Positions 35,454 to 43,974 of a stretch of DNA of 64,000 nt are shown here, in pieces. The DNA is from Calothrix sp. NIES-4105 (GTDB lineage: Bacteria > Cyanobacteriota > Cyanobacteriia > Cyanobacteriales > Nostocaceae): the NCBI RefSeq assembly GCF_002368415.1, contig NZ_AP018290.1, positions 1,615,470 to 1,679,469 of the forward strand, read 5' to 3'. A program made the translations under genes and the position numbers. The notes beneath the pieces are model-generated. The model searched no databases, had not been told where the DNA came from, and saw only the letters and a list, made by a program, of their open reading frames with translations. Positions within the stretch are counted from its first letter, which is position 1. The number at the start of each line of letters is the position of its first letter.

Positions 35454-36880
35454 TTGATAAACTGATTTAGTTACTTGAGTACCGCGTATACTACTTTTCT
35501 GGCAGGTATATTATTTGGGTGGCATTGCTTTAGCCTTAGTTTCCGGCCTCCTGCAATTGGCACCCGTCTTTGTAGCTTTCAATACTGTTATATTCGCTGA
35601 TAATTGAAGTATCAAGAGTTTTATTATCAAAAAATTATCCCTATAGTTGTAGGCGAAAAGGTAATAAGTTTATATATTTCTCCATAAACTCCCAGTCCGA
35701 TTCACCGTACTTGGTAATGGAAAGTGAAATTTGAGACTGTTTTATGCGTTCTAAATGCCATTTTATAGCGTAGTTAAAATAAAACGATACTTTTCATTTA
35801 TGATTTGCTTGCTGTTTAAGCTTTCGTCAAATGACAAATCATACCGACACTAAAAACAAATGGCGCCACTAGTTTACGGCTCACGCCTGTTGAAGAATGA
35901 AAGCAATTGGTCAAGCAAGCATGATTCAACAAATTAGTTTTGAGCAAACTTTTGTCACCTACCTTGAAAAGTTTATGAGTAAAGCCGATAAATTTATTAA
36001 GATTTACTATGCAGACGCAAGCGATAACATTAAATGAGAAGCATCACTATAACTTTTAGAAAAGTGCTGTCTGTGCATGTGATTCACCCGTTAATATTGA
36101 TATATCGGAGCGGTAATCCAATAACGCTTTAGACATCTATATCCATCTCTAGAGGATATATTTCGTCAAAATTTGGAGAAAGCGTGCGGACTTCACAAAT
36201 GCAAGGAGTAATTATTAGACGTTTATAGTGTGGAGCAACCATAAAAGACTATGGTTGTCATTAACTTCACAGTGTAAATAAGTTGTTTGCCACCTACTTC
36301 ATCTCTTTATAACTTATTTTAAAAAGATTCGACATACTCAAAACGCGCTTTCAGCGGCTAATCAAGAACTTTTGCAATACGTAGTGGGTTGATATTTATA
36401 CAAAAATTTGCAATATACAACACGACAAAAGAGCAAATTAACATGTCATGTCAAAATTGTACGCATGTTAATATAACGCTTTCCTAAATCGACCAAAGTC
36501 GGTTATGCTATGAGCTTCGGCAATTACTGTGCAAATATTACTCTCACGACAAAAAATATACTACCTATACTTTAGGCATAATTATCTAATTGCCTATGTA
36601 ATATATGTATTTATTTGACTTGAAAAAATAAATTTTGTGTGATTATACTGAACTTTGTCAGTCAGCTTAAAAATATACAAACTTTACAAATTTTAAAAAA
36701 TAACATTCACATGCGTTTATATGTGTTATAAAAATACTCTATATTATCTATAATCATTCGGACATTTGCTGTATGCTTACTCTTGAAAAACAAATGAAGC
36801 TAACAGCAACTAGCTTGATAGTAAATGCATATTTAAAAAAAATGAGGCGCCTACTTACTCACACATCTCTCTGGGTTTCT
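35454..36880. other. 1.4-kb spacer with fragments
   Basis: No substantial gene. Around 35520-35605 a + frame reads YLGGIALALVSGLLQLAPVF then VAFNTVIFADN, resembling the end of a lost membrane protein. At 35921-36037 (+) a 38-codon frame begins MIQQISFEQTFVTYLEKFM and ends DASDNIK; it could be a small gene. The remaining 800 bp to the conjugation genes is AT-rich with no feature recognised. Confidence 0.35.
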
Positions 36881-38563
36881 TTACCAAACTTCTTCTGATG
36901 ATGGAGTGACTAGTTCAATAACAGATGCTTGATTACTTGTGGAAGAAAGTTGAGACGGCGCCAGTAGCTGGGAAGCAATGTGTTTTCTTAAATCAATTGC
37001 AGCATCCAACTTATTGATATCAACTTGAGGGGAGCGTGCCCGGAGTCGCGGACAAAGTTGCTGTTCCCAAAGTTCTTGGCTATTGGTGATTCGATTGATG
37101 TCTGATTGGGGAATGGGAATTGTTAATGGGTAAGGAATAGAACCCTCCGAACCAGATGTGTAACCAGGATTAGTGATAACACACTTACCTTGAGGAAAGC
37201 GCATAATTTCGTCTGGAGTAATAATGGGCATTGCTTGCAAGTTATCTGTAATTGTTAAAGTTTGCCCATCTTTAGAATTGCTAATAGATTTATTTTTAAC
37301 TATGATGTCCTTGTTGCCGAAAGACTGAGAAAATTTTTCCGCAGTAAAATAATTGGCAGGGTTATATAAAATTTTTGTACTACAGGCACTAGTAATTGCA
37401 GCAGCTAAGTTCTCACCGTATGCGTTAGCTAGCTGTTCGAGTGATTGAACACCCAATACAAAACAGGCGCCGTTACTTCTGTATTCATTAATCCATTGAG
37501 GGAGTGCTTTTAAGTACAATGACGGTAGCTCATCGATGAAAATTCCAATTGGGTCAGTGCGTGGTGTAGATAAATTACTAACGATTGTCATGTGTAGAGC
37601 AGCAGCTAGCAATGGTCCAACTACATCCCGTCTGGGGTCATCTAATTTAAAAATCAGCATTTGCCGCCCTGATAGTTTGGTAGGTATAGTACTTTTACCA
37701 ATAAAGCTGGGAAGTAAAGAACGCTGAATGAAACCAGAAAATATTCCCACAGTAGTTGTGTCGATGCTGGCTATTGTTTTTTCGCTGTCTCTGGCTTTGA
37801 GATATTGTTGAAATGAAGCTGCAACCCAGCGTGAAACTTGTCCTGCTTGTACAGCACTTTGCAGTTTATTGGTAAATTCATCAATCGACTGGATGCAATA
37901 AACCGTTGCTAAATCTGGGCAATTACTGCTTTTAGCCAACTGAATTAGGGCTTTTGCAAGTAAGTCAGCGGCTTTAGAAAAAAACTCATCACCTCTACCG
38001 CTACCACCTGCGTTCGCATTAATCACTTGTGCAATTTGTGCTGCTGTCACTGCATCCTCTTGATTTTCCATAAAATCGAGAGGGTTGATTATCTCACTGT
38101 ATGGTTCACCAGGAGCAAATATTCGCACATCGTACCCGTACCTAGCTGCAAGCGGCGCCAGTAACTTCATTTGGTCGCCCTTCTTATCATAAACAATTAG
38201 AGGAAACCCCTGTATCATGCAACTTTCAGCCATACGGTCAATCGTGCCGAAAGTTTTTCCTGAACCTGGGGCGCCTAATACAAGCGTCGAACGTTCAGCA
38301 TGAGGAATCCAAACCGTAGGTGAGGTGCCGAGAAATGTTTGAATTCGGGCGCCTGTTTCCATAAACTTCCCAGAAAACCAGTAATGGGGAGAACCACACC
38401 AAAAGCAAACTCTATTATGCTTACGTTCTCGAATTTGTTTTAAGGCAGTCATTGTTGCTGCAACTTTTTCTTTGCGTCCTACAAGTCTTCCCGTAGAAAT
38501 CTTGCCTTTCTTACCATTTCCAAATTGGCTCAACACAATCAGAAATACTAAACTACCCAGCAT
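36881..38563 (-). CDS. VirD4/TraG-type conjugative coupling ATPase
   Basis: 560 residues. One N-terminal membrane helix, then STLVLGAPGSGKTFGTIDRM (P-loop about 93-100), VYDKKGDQM, INPLDF, GRGDEFFSKAADLLAKALIQ, Walker B IGIFIDELPSL (about 343-353) and CFVLGVQSLEQL (sensor region with Gln). These are the marks of type IV secretion coupling proteins that pump relaxosome DNA into the mating channel. Last gene of the visible minus-strand tra block, overlapping the preceding gene's stop by one base. A second N-terminal helix usual in the family is not evident. Confidence 0.85.
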   Translation of the reverse strand: MLGSLVFLIVLSQFGNGKKGKISTGRLVGRKEKVAATMTALKQIRERKHNRVCFWCGSPHYWFSGKFMETGARIQTFLGTSPTVWIPHAERSTLVLGAPGSGKTFGTIDRMAESCMIQGFPLIVYDKKGDQMKLLAPLAARYGYDVRIFAPGEPYSEIINPLDFMENQEDAVTAAQIAQVINANAGGSGRGDEFFSKAADLLAKALIQLAKSSNCPDLATVYCIQSIDEFTNKLQSAVQAGQVSRWVAASFQQYLKARDSEKTIASIDTTTVGIFSGFIQRSLLPSFIGKSTIPTKLSGRQMLIFKLDDPRRDVVGPLLAAALHMTIVSNLSTPRTDPIGIFIDELPSLYLKALPQWINEYRSNGACFVLGVQSLEQLANAYGENLAAAITSACSTKILYNPANYFTAEKFSQSFGNKDIIVKNKSISNSKDGQTLTITDNLQAMPIITPDEIMRFPQGKCVITNPGYTSGSEGSIPYPLTIPIPQSDINRITNSQELWEQQLCPRLRARSPQVDINKLDAAIDLRKHIASQLLAPSQLSSTSNQASVIELVTPSSEEVW

Positions 38564-39813
38564 TACCCGCCAGTTTTGATGTTGCTCTGTTGGGTACGTA
38601 CTTGTGTACTAGTGGGAGCAGTACTGTTGTAAGCGCCAATAAAGATTGGTGCATTTACCCTGTATGTCATAAATGGAACTGGACCAATGAAGTAAGGAGT
38701 GGCGCCGCAAATATTCTTAAAGCGGAAGAATAAAGCAGTGTCAACGGTATCGGTTTTCTCGTCTGGCTCCATTACCACTACTTTAAAAGCACTACCGAAA
38801 GGTAATCTTCCTGTAGGTTCTTTACCACCATTCACTCCTTTCAAACAACCCCAACCACCTTCTACTTTTTGATATATGCCACTTATCCACGAACGTCCCT
38901 CAAATTCTCCCCTAATATTACGCCCCGAATTTTCTAAATCGTCGAGTTCAATATAAGGACAGCTTTGCCCAGAACAAGGAACAGCAAACCCTTCAACATC
39001 CGAGCCAGAAACAGTTCGTTGGCGCCGTTTTTCTGCCTTACCCCATATAAAATCTATTCTGGCAACGGTGTTACCAGACGACGTTAGTCCAATGGGGAAT
39101 GAAGCCAAAGGTAAAGAGTTTAGTAAAGGAACATCTTTAATTAGAGTATTCTGCCAACCAGTAAAATTTGATAACTGTACTGTATCAATATCTGGTATAT
39201 CAGCAACACTATACGATGATAAATTAATTTGGTTCAGCTTCAGTTCTCCTAATGCTGAATTAGGTGCCACAATTTCTGAAAGTGGTCTATCTAGGTTTGT
39301 TTGAGGAGACTTTGTTTGTAATAGTTTGGCAATTGGTGGAAATTCTGCTGCTTTTGTTTGCCCTAAAGACGGTAAAAAATTTATTAATTCTTGAAGAGTC
39401 TGCTGTCCTAACAGTGGGAAACTATCTAGAGTAAATGTCTCTAAATCAGGATAGTTAAGTGTTTGAGCAATTGTATTCAAACTTAACAAATCCGGTTGCA
39501 GCGCTTCATCAATATCACCCAATGTTAAATATTTATCTGGTGTATCTCCTTGAGCGAACGAGCGCTCTATTCCATCAACATTAATTGAACCGCTTTCTCC
39601 AATGGCAGGCATTGTACTAAATGATATTCGGCTCCAGTCTGGTAAAAGAGCGTTGGTAGCTGTTGAGGTGCCGAGTAAGCGAGTTGGTAAATCAATAATA
39701 GGCTTCGAGGAAACTTGGGCATTCGATAAAATTGAATGCCAAGGTTTTATCCAAACGATAAGCACCAAACTCACAGAGACTAATAATAGCTTCAAGAATC
39801 GAAAAATTTTCAT
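38563..39813 (-). CDS. Exported conjugation-associated protein
   Basis: 416 residues with an N-terminal signal/anchor (KLLLVSVSLVLIVWI) and a soluble periplasmic-type remainder containing paired cysteines (PCSGQSCPYIELDD, GGWGCLKGVNG, FKNICGATPYF). Its TAA shares a base with the ATG of the coupling ATPase gene, so the two are co-translated. No family recognised; a mating-pore component is inferred from position. Confidence 0.6.
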   Translation of the reverse strand: MKIFRFLKLLLVSVSLVLIVWIKPWHSILSNAQVSSKPIIDLPTRLLGTSTATNALLPDWSRISFSTMPAIGESGSINVDGIERSFAQGDTPDKYLTLGDIDEALQPDLLSLNTIAQTLNYPDLETFTLDSFPLLGQQTLQELINFLPSLGQTKAAEFPPIAKLLQTKSPQTNLDRPLSEIVAPNSALGELKLNQINLSSYSVADIPDIDTVQLSNFTGWQNTLIKDVPLLNSLPLASFPIGLTSSGNTVARIDFIWGKAEKRRQRTVSGSDVEGFAVPCSGQSCPYIELDDLENSGRNIRGEFEGRSWISGIYQKVEGGWGCLKGVNGGKEPTGRLPFGSAFKVVVMEPDEKTDTVDTALFFRFKNICGATPYFIGPVPFMTYRVNAPIFIGAYNSTAPTSTQVRTQQSNIKTGG

Positions 39814-39972
39814 AAACCTATAATCGAGTGGGTTTATGTAAAATTATCGATGAGTTCTATTTGATTTTGTACTCGACTGAAGTCGTAAAGTCTTCTATTT
39901 TAGGTCATATTTTTAAGCACAGACAGTAATACTTCAGATTTTAGTACCAAGATTGCCAGCTACTTTATTATA

Positions 39973-41493
39973 CTAATTAGCAAGAGATAATTCTGCCAAA
40001 GGTACAAGATTGGTATAATAATCTAGTTTTGCTTTATCTCCCTCTATTCTACAAATAAGAAAAGGTTGCCAACTTTGTAGGTGTGGGTAACAATTGTCCC
40101 ACATAACTTTATCTCCAACTTTTAAGCTATTCTCGTTCTCATAATTTGATGAAATATCAGATACTTCTTTATAAGTTGCAACAAAAGTATCACTAATCTC
40201 AAACTCGTTCTTGAGTTCATGTATCCGAACTTTTTGCTCCTCCGAAAGCAATTGCCAGGATGATGATTTTAAATCACTGGGACAATTTTGCATTACCGAA
40301 GCTACTTCTTCCCAGGTTTCAACTTTACATAAGTATTCAGCAATTATTGCTGCTTCTTTCTCTAATTCCGAATCTGCCTCACTTTGGGGTACTACCACCG
40401 ACTCACTCATTTGGGAATTATCAATTGTTGGCTCATTAATCGCCGAGTTATTAACATCGTCGCTAACCTCTGATTTTAATGCTACTTCAGCAAGCTCACT
40501 GGGAGTTGCAGAAGTGCTAAGACCTTCACTACTTTGATGTTCCTCGCTTAAGGTCAGGTTTGAATTTCCACTCGACTCTATTGAGTATGGGTGAGAATTT
40601 TCTATATGAGTTGAATCACAAGAAGTACTTGTCTCTCTACTCTCTTGTTGAGCGCCAAGCTCCCTGGTTTCGTTTAGTTCTTCATTTTTAGGTAATTGAG
40701 ATTCAGAATCGAAGCAAGGAGAACTACAGTTAGGCGCCTCAGCATTACTTAGAGTATTAATTTCTTTAATATCAAAGAAACTTTTTAGGGCATCATTGTT
40801 TAACTCTTGAGAATTATTGACCCACACCAACTGTCCTGAAGAGCAAGCTTCAACCAGTGACATCGCGTTCCTAACCACAGTTTGGGGAAGTACATGTTTT
40901 TCTTCAACGATTCTTTGTATAGTCACACCTGTAAATTCGTCTTCTTCGTGGATAGAACCAATTTGGCAATACCTCTTGCCTGATATATTACGGCGCCAAA
41001 CACTAACATCTTTTTTAGTGGTATCCGAATTATTGTCATCCGAGGTTTCTTGTTTCTGAGGTTTACGACTAAGTTTGATTAAGTCGCGTACTCTTTTTTG
41101 AGTAATGTTAGTCTCGTTTTTAAGTTGCTCAATCACTGGTTGATACTTTTTGCTATTTTTAGCAAGCAAAAATATTGTATCAGGTTCAACTAAAGCTAAA
41201 TCTAATGGGTCAAAATCAGCGAATGTGTTACCAACTTTTACATACTTCTTGTCCTCTCCTTCCAAATCCAAAGATACAACTACTTTTTGATACTCTTTTC
41301 TCTTCAGAACACGCTTTTGCTCTTTTAAGTAGAGAGAAACTTCAAGAATATTTATGCTACCTCGTTGCAGTTTTCTTGAAGCTTCAGCATATTTGTACAG
41401 TACATAAGTTCGACCAATATATTGCTCTAAATTCACCTCTCCTGATGCTGGTGAGTCACTAATTACCTCAAACCCTTGATTTTGTGTCATCAT
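39973..41493 (-). CDS. Large acidic hypothetical protein of the tra block
   Basis: 506 residues from the ATG at 41493, preferred over 41553 because GGGAG lies about 12 bases upstream. The N-terminal 190 residues are basic and structured (YIGRTYVLYKYAEASRKLQR, EQLKNETNITQKRVRDLIKL), followed by a long Ser/Glu/Asn-rich, low-complexity acidic stretch (about 250-390), and an ordered C-terminus (VGDKVMWDNCYPHLQSWQPF). Not recognised. Its 5' region abuts a series of hairpins at 41577-41766. Confidence 0.6.
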   Translation of the reverse strand: MMTQNQGFEVISDSPASGEVNLEQYIGRTYVLYKYAEASRKLQRGSINILEVSLYLKEQKRVLKRKEYQKVVVSLDLEGEDKKYVKVGNTFADFDPLDLALVEPDTIFLLAKNSKKYQPVIEQLKNETNITQKRVRDLIKLSRKPQKQETSDDNNSDTTKKDVSVWRRNISGKRYCQIGSIHEEDEFTGVTIQRIVEEKHVLPQTVVRNAMSLVEACSSGQLVWVNNSQELNNDALKSFFDIKEINTLSNAEAPNCSSPCFDSESQLPKNEELNETRELGAQQESRETSTSCDSTHIENSHPYSIESSGNSNLTLSEEHQSSEGLSTSATPSELAEVALKSEVSDDVNNSAINEPTIDNSQMSESVVVPQSEADSELEKEAAIIAEYLCKVETWEEVASVMQNCPSDLKSSSWQLLSEEQKVRIHELKNEFEISDTFVATYKEVSDISSNYENENSLKVGDKVMWDNCYPHLQSWQPFLICRIEGDKAKLDYYTNLVPLAELSLAN

Positions 41494-41576
41494 ATGCTTA
41501 TGGCTCCCATTAAGCTTGTGTTTGTAACTGGTGTAATGCATTACTAAGTGCAAGTGTGTACATGAGTGGGCTTATG

Positions 41577-41766
41577 TTCAGGAACTTTGTTGCAAGCAAA
41601 GTTCCTGAAGGTCGCGTCAAAGATATTTGCCTTTGCAAGAGGCATTATTTGACGTTCGATTTATATTGACCTGAAGGCGACTGCGATTCCGCTAAGAATT
41701 TAAGCAGTCGTCTTTATTTTTGTTCACTCGCTGGGTGTTGGATTTGTCCTACACCCTATTTTTTTT
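41577..41766 (+). ncRNA. Candidate structured RNA or multi-hairpin locus
   Basis: Four consecutive inverted repeats in 190 gene-free bases. (1) TTCAGGAACTTTG and CAAAGTTCCTGAA, a 13-bp perfect stem with loop TTGCAAG (41577-41609). (2) CGTCAAA ... TTTGACG (41615-41654) enclosing TGCCT/AGGCA with the same loop TTGCAAG. (3) AAGGCGACTGC and GCAGTCGTCTT (41674-41714), then TATTTTTG. (4) GGGTGT-T-GGA / TCC-T-ACACCC with loop TTTG (41733-41756), then TATTTTTTTT. The T runs favour transcription on the + strand with terminators at its end. An origin of transfer or plasmid-type control region is an alternative given the adjacent tra genes. Confidence 0.55.
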
Positions 41767-41915
41767 GCGAATGAACAAAAGCTTGTATATTTCTATTATA
41801 TCTTTTTAAGCAAACAAAAAACATTTAAAAACATAAAATTGTTATATTAATACATAAAAAATAATGTTTAAAGCAGAAATTGTCTGATTTGACTTCTGGA
41901 TGTACGATAGAAAGC

Positions 41916-42197
41916 ATGAAAAAGATGTATTGTCGCCTAGCCGTACTAATGGCAGAAAAAGACCCGCAGTTGTCACAAAGACAGCTAGCCAAAGAAGTTG
42001 GACTCGATATTACGACCATTAATCGTTTATTTACAAACAATTTTGGTCGAGTTGATACTGTTACGGTAGAAGCATTATGTAACTACTTTGACAAGGAAGT
42101 CGGTGAATTATTTGAAATGAGAAAACCCGAAGATATTCCGCAAAGAAAGACACGAAAGCGTTCTAAACTTGATTCGGTGCCTGAAGAAGTCGCATAA
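41916..42197 (+). CDS. Xre/Cro-type HTH regulator
   Basis: 93 residues from ATG at 41916; TTG at 41880 would add 12 residues of low similarity. The N-terminal HTH reads MAEKDPQLSQRQLAKEVGLD followed by ITTINRLFTNNFGRVDTVTV, a Cro/C1 family layout (short YozG-like class), with a basic tail (RKTRKRSKL). Likely a regulator of the neighbouring mobile-element genes or of the structured locus just upstream; that is inference. Confidence 0.75.
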   Translation: MKKMYCRLAVLMAEKDPQLSQRQLAKEVGLDITTINRLFTNNFGRVDTVTVEALCNYFDKEVGELFEMRKPEDIPQRKTRKRSKLDSVPEEVA

Positions 42198-42215
42198 TGG
42201 CAGTTAATATTACCT

Positions 42216-42782
42216 TCAGTTCCCAAACAATACGGACGGTGCCTTCGCCCATCTACTTTTGTCAGGCGATGCAGCAGGGCGTGCGTAAAAGGCTTTATTA
42301 CGAATTTCAACAATTTTGTCTTCTTCTCGAATCATGCTAGGGGTAAAGCTATATCGTTGTTCGATAAAATCTCTTACAGTTACTTGTAGAGGTTGAAAAA
42401 CGAGTTCTTCGTTCAAAAACTGCTTGCTATTTCGGTAAAATGCTTCTTCTGCGGTTTTTCTTACAACAAGTGCGATTTCGGCGGGAGTTAAAAGTTTCGT
42501 TTCAGCAAACAGGCGCCACCAATCTTGTTCGCTAAAGTCTAGCCCCGGAAAATATTTAGCTAAGTGCAGCTTAAAAATTTCGTATCTGGCGCCAGTATGA
42601 GGTAGGTCTACAAAAATAATGTCATCAAAACGGCGTACAAGTTCAGGGGGCAAGAACTCTAATCTATTAACTGTTGCCATTACAAGCACTTGAGAGGTTC
42701 GCTCTTGCATCCAGGTGAGCAATTTTCCTGCTAGTTGACGAGATATTCCGCCATCGTTGTCTGAGTCACTAATTCTGACCAT
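42216..42782 (-). pseudogene. AAA+ ATPase lacking its N-terminal half
   Basis: 188 residues beginning in the middle of an AAA+ core: DSDNDGGISRQLAGKLLTWM, MATVNRLEFLPPELVRRFDD (sensor 1 and arginine finger region) and ALVVRKTAEEAFYRN. This is like Ycf46-type AAA proteins, whose P-loop and Walker B would precede. They are missing; the sequence is fused at about 42780 to the end of another gene, read in a different frame. A deletion of roughly 300 codons or more is the simplest account. Confidence 0.7.
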
Positions 42783-43042
42783 AAAAAGCGCTTCTCTTGG
42801 TAATCAGAAGCCATTTTAACTGCCAGAAAAATGATACTCAAAGCTGCAAGAGTAGTACCTAGATTACATAAACCTGCCCACAAGGCGCCGGACGGGTTAA
42901 TTACATCTCCCCAGGCTTTATTCCACGATTCAACGGTCTGTTTACTCAGTTCAATACTGCTGCTAATTAGGGTAAGACCAACAGTTGAAGCCGAGTTATT
43001 ATCAGGTGTCGTTAGTTGTGAAATTAAGAGGGGAGAAAACAT
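42731..43042 (-). CDS. Small membrane protein of tra block, C-terminus altered by deletion
   Basis: 103 residues with one clear membrane helix (AGLCNLGTTLAALSIIFLAV) after an amphipathic N-terminal region. The last ~18 residues (from about KRFLWSELV) are produced by reading the AAA+ fragment out of frame, so the natural C-terminus has probably been lost. Position suggests a T4SS inner-membrane component; no family recognised. Confidence 0.45.
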   Translation of the reverse strand: MFSPLLISQLTTPDNNSASTVGLTLISSSIELSKQTVESWNKAWGDVINPSGALWAGLCNLGTTLAALSIIFLAVKMASDYQEKRFLWSELVTQTTMAEYLVN

Positions 43043-43062
43043 AAAGCTTAAGTAATATATAA

Positions 43063-43947
43063 CTACTGACTATTCAAATTTTGACCAAAGACAGTTCCTC
43101 CGGGCATTGTCAGTAAGGCGCCTTGGGACACAACGTTATTGCCTGTTGCAATTCTGGTTTGGCGTTCTCCTGTATTAAAGGTATTGAGTTCCTGTGCTGT
43201 TTGGGCAGTGAGAGTTAAATCCAAAGCCCTATCTTGTCGCGCTTGTGATGCTTCTTGTAATTGCAAATTAGCAATTGTGGCATTATCTTTCAACTGTTGA
43301 GATATATTTTGAAGAATTTGCTGTGAAGTATCGGTATTTTGTGAATCATCTGCCATAGAGCTTGATTCGAGTTGAGAGTTCGCGCTTTGCTCTAAAGTAT
43401 TTTTAGATTTATTTTGAGCAGTTTTAGAGAGAGTTTTATTTTGCGCTACTTCAATTGCTCCTACCCGTTCGCTTTGATTTGCTAAATCTTGACGAATTGC
43501 ATAAGAGTTTTTAAGGTTATTTTCCAATTTACTCGATGTTGTTCCGTCTTCGGGTAACGAACCTTTCATAATTGAGACAAAGACTTCACCCAAGTCGGGA
43601 ACTTCAACTGAACCGAGAGCATTATTTACAAATTGTGTAATTCCTCTAAATAAGTTACCTCTTACAAATGAACCTAAATCATTAACAAAATTCTGGATTG
43701 AGTTCGAGGCATTGCTAACGGAATTAGCTGTTTGAGTAATTGAACGAGTCTCTGGTGTATCTACAGTGGCGCCAAACGCTGAATTAATAGCAGTTAAGCT
43801 GATTCCAACCGCTGTTATACCAACTACAGAAATGCTTTTCACTTTTTTACTAAATCTACGCACAGCGTAGGAGTGGGGGAGGGGGAGAGTGGGAGAGTGG
43901 GGGACACAAGAATGTTTTCTTTTCAAATTACTAGTCAATCTAGGCAT
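43063..43947 (-). CDS. Exported coiled-coil protein, VirB5/TrbJ-like by position
   Basis: 294 residues. A basic N-terminus (partly encoded by a CCCCACT-type repeat) is followed by a signal/anchor helix (SISVVGITAVGISLTAINSA) and a mostly helical, Gln/Asn/Ser-rich body (NISQQLKDNATIANLQLQEA, QARQDRALDLTLTAQTAQEL). Such periplasmic helical proteins occur at this place in T4SS gene sets (VirB5/TrbJ). Assignment is by architecture and neighbours. Confidence 0.5.
   Translation of the reverse strand: MPRLTSNLKRKHSCVPHSPTLPLPHSYAVRRFSKKVKSISVVGITAVGISLTAINSAFGATVDTPETRSITQTANSVSNASNSIQNFVNDLGSFVRGNLFRGITQFVNNALGSVEVPDLGEVFVSIMKGSLPEDGTTSSKLENNLKNSYAIRQDLANQSERVGAIEVAQNKTLSKTAQNKSKNTLEQSANSQLESSSMADDSQNTDTSQQILQNISQQLKDNATIANLQLQEASQARQDRALDLTLTAQTAQELNTFNTGERQTRIATGNNVVSQGALLTMPGGTVFGQNLNSQ
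43870..43904. repeat. GTGGGGGA-type short iterated repeat inside a coding region
   Basis: Iterated AGTGGGGGAGGGGGAGAGTG units read as HSPTLPLPHS near the start of the exported coiled-coil protein. This is the CCCCACT-type short tandem repeat known from filamentous cyanobacteria; a sister copy lies at 44003-44043. Confidence 0.7.
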
Positions 43948-43974
43948 AAGACATCTCCAAAATGACTCGAATTT

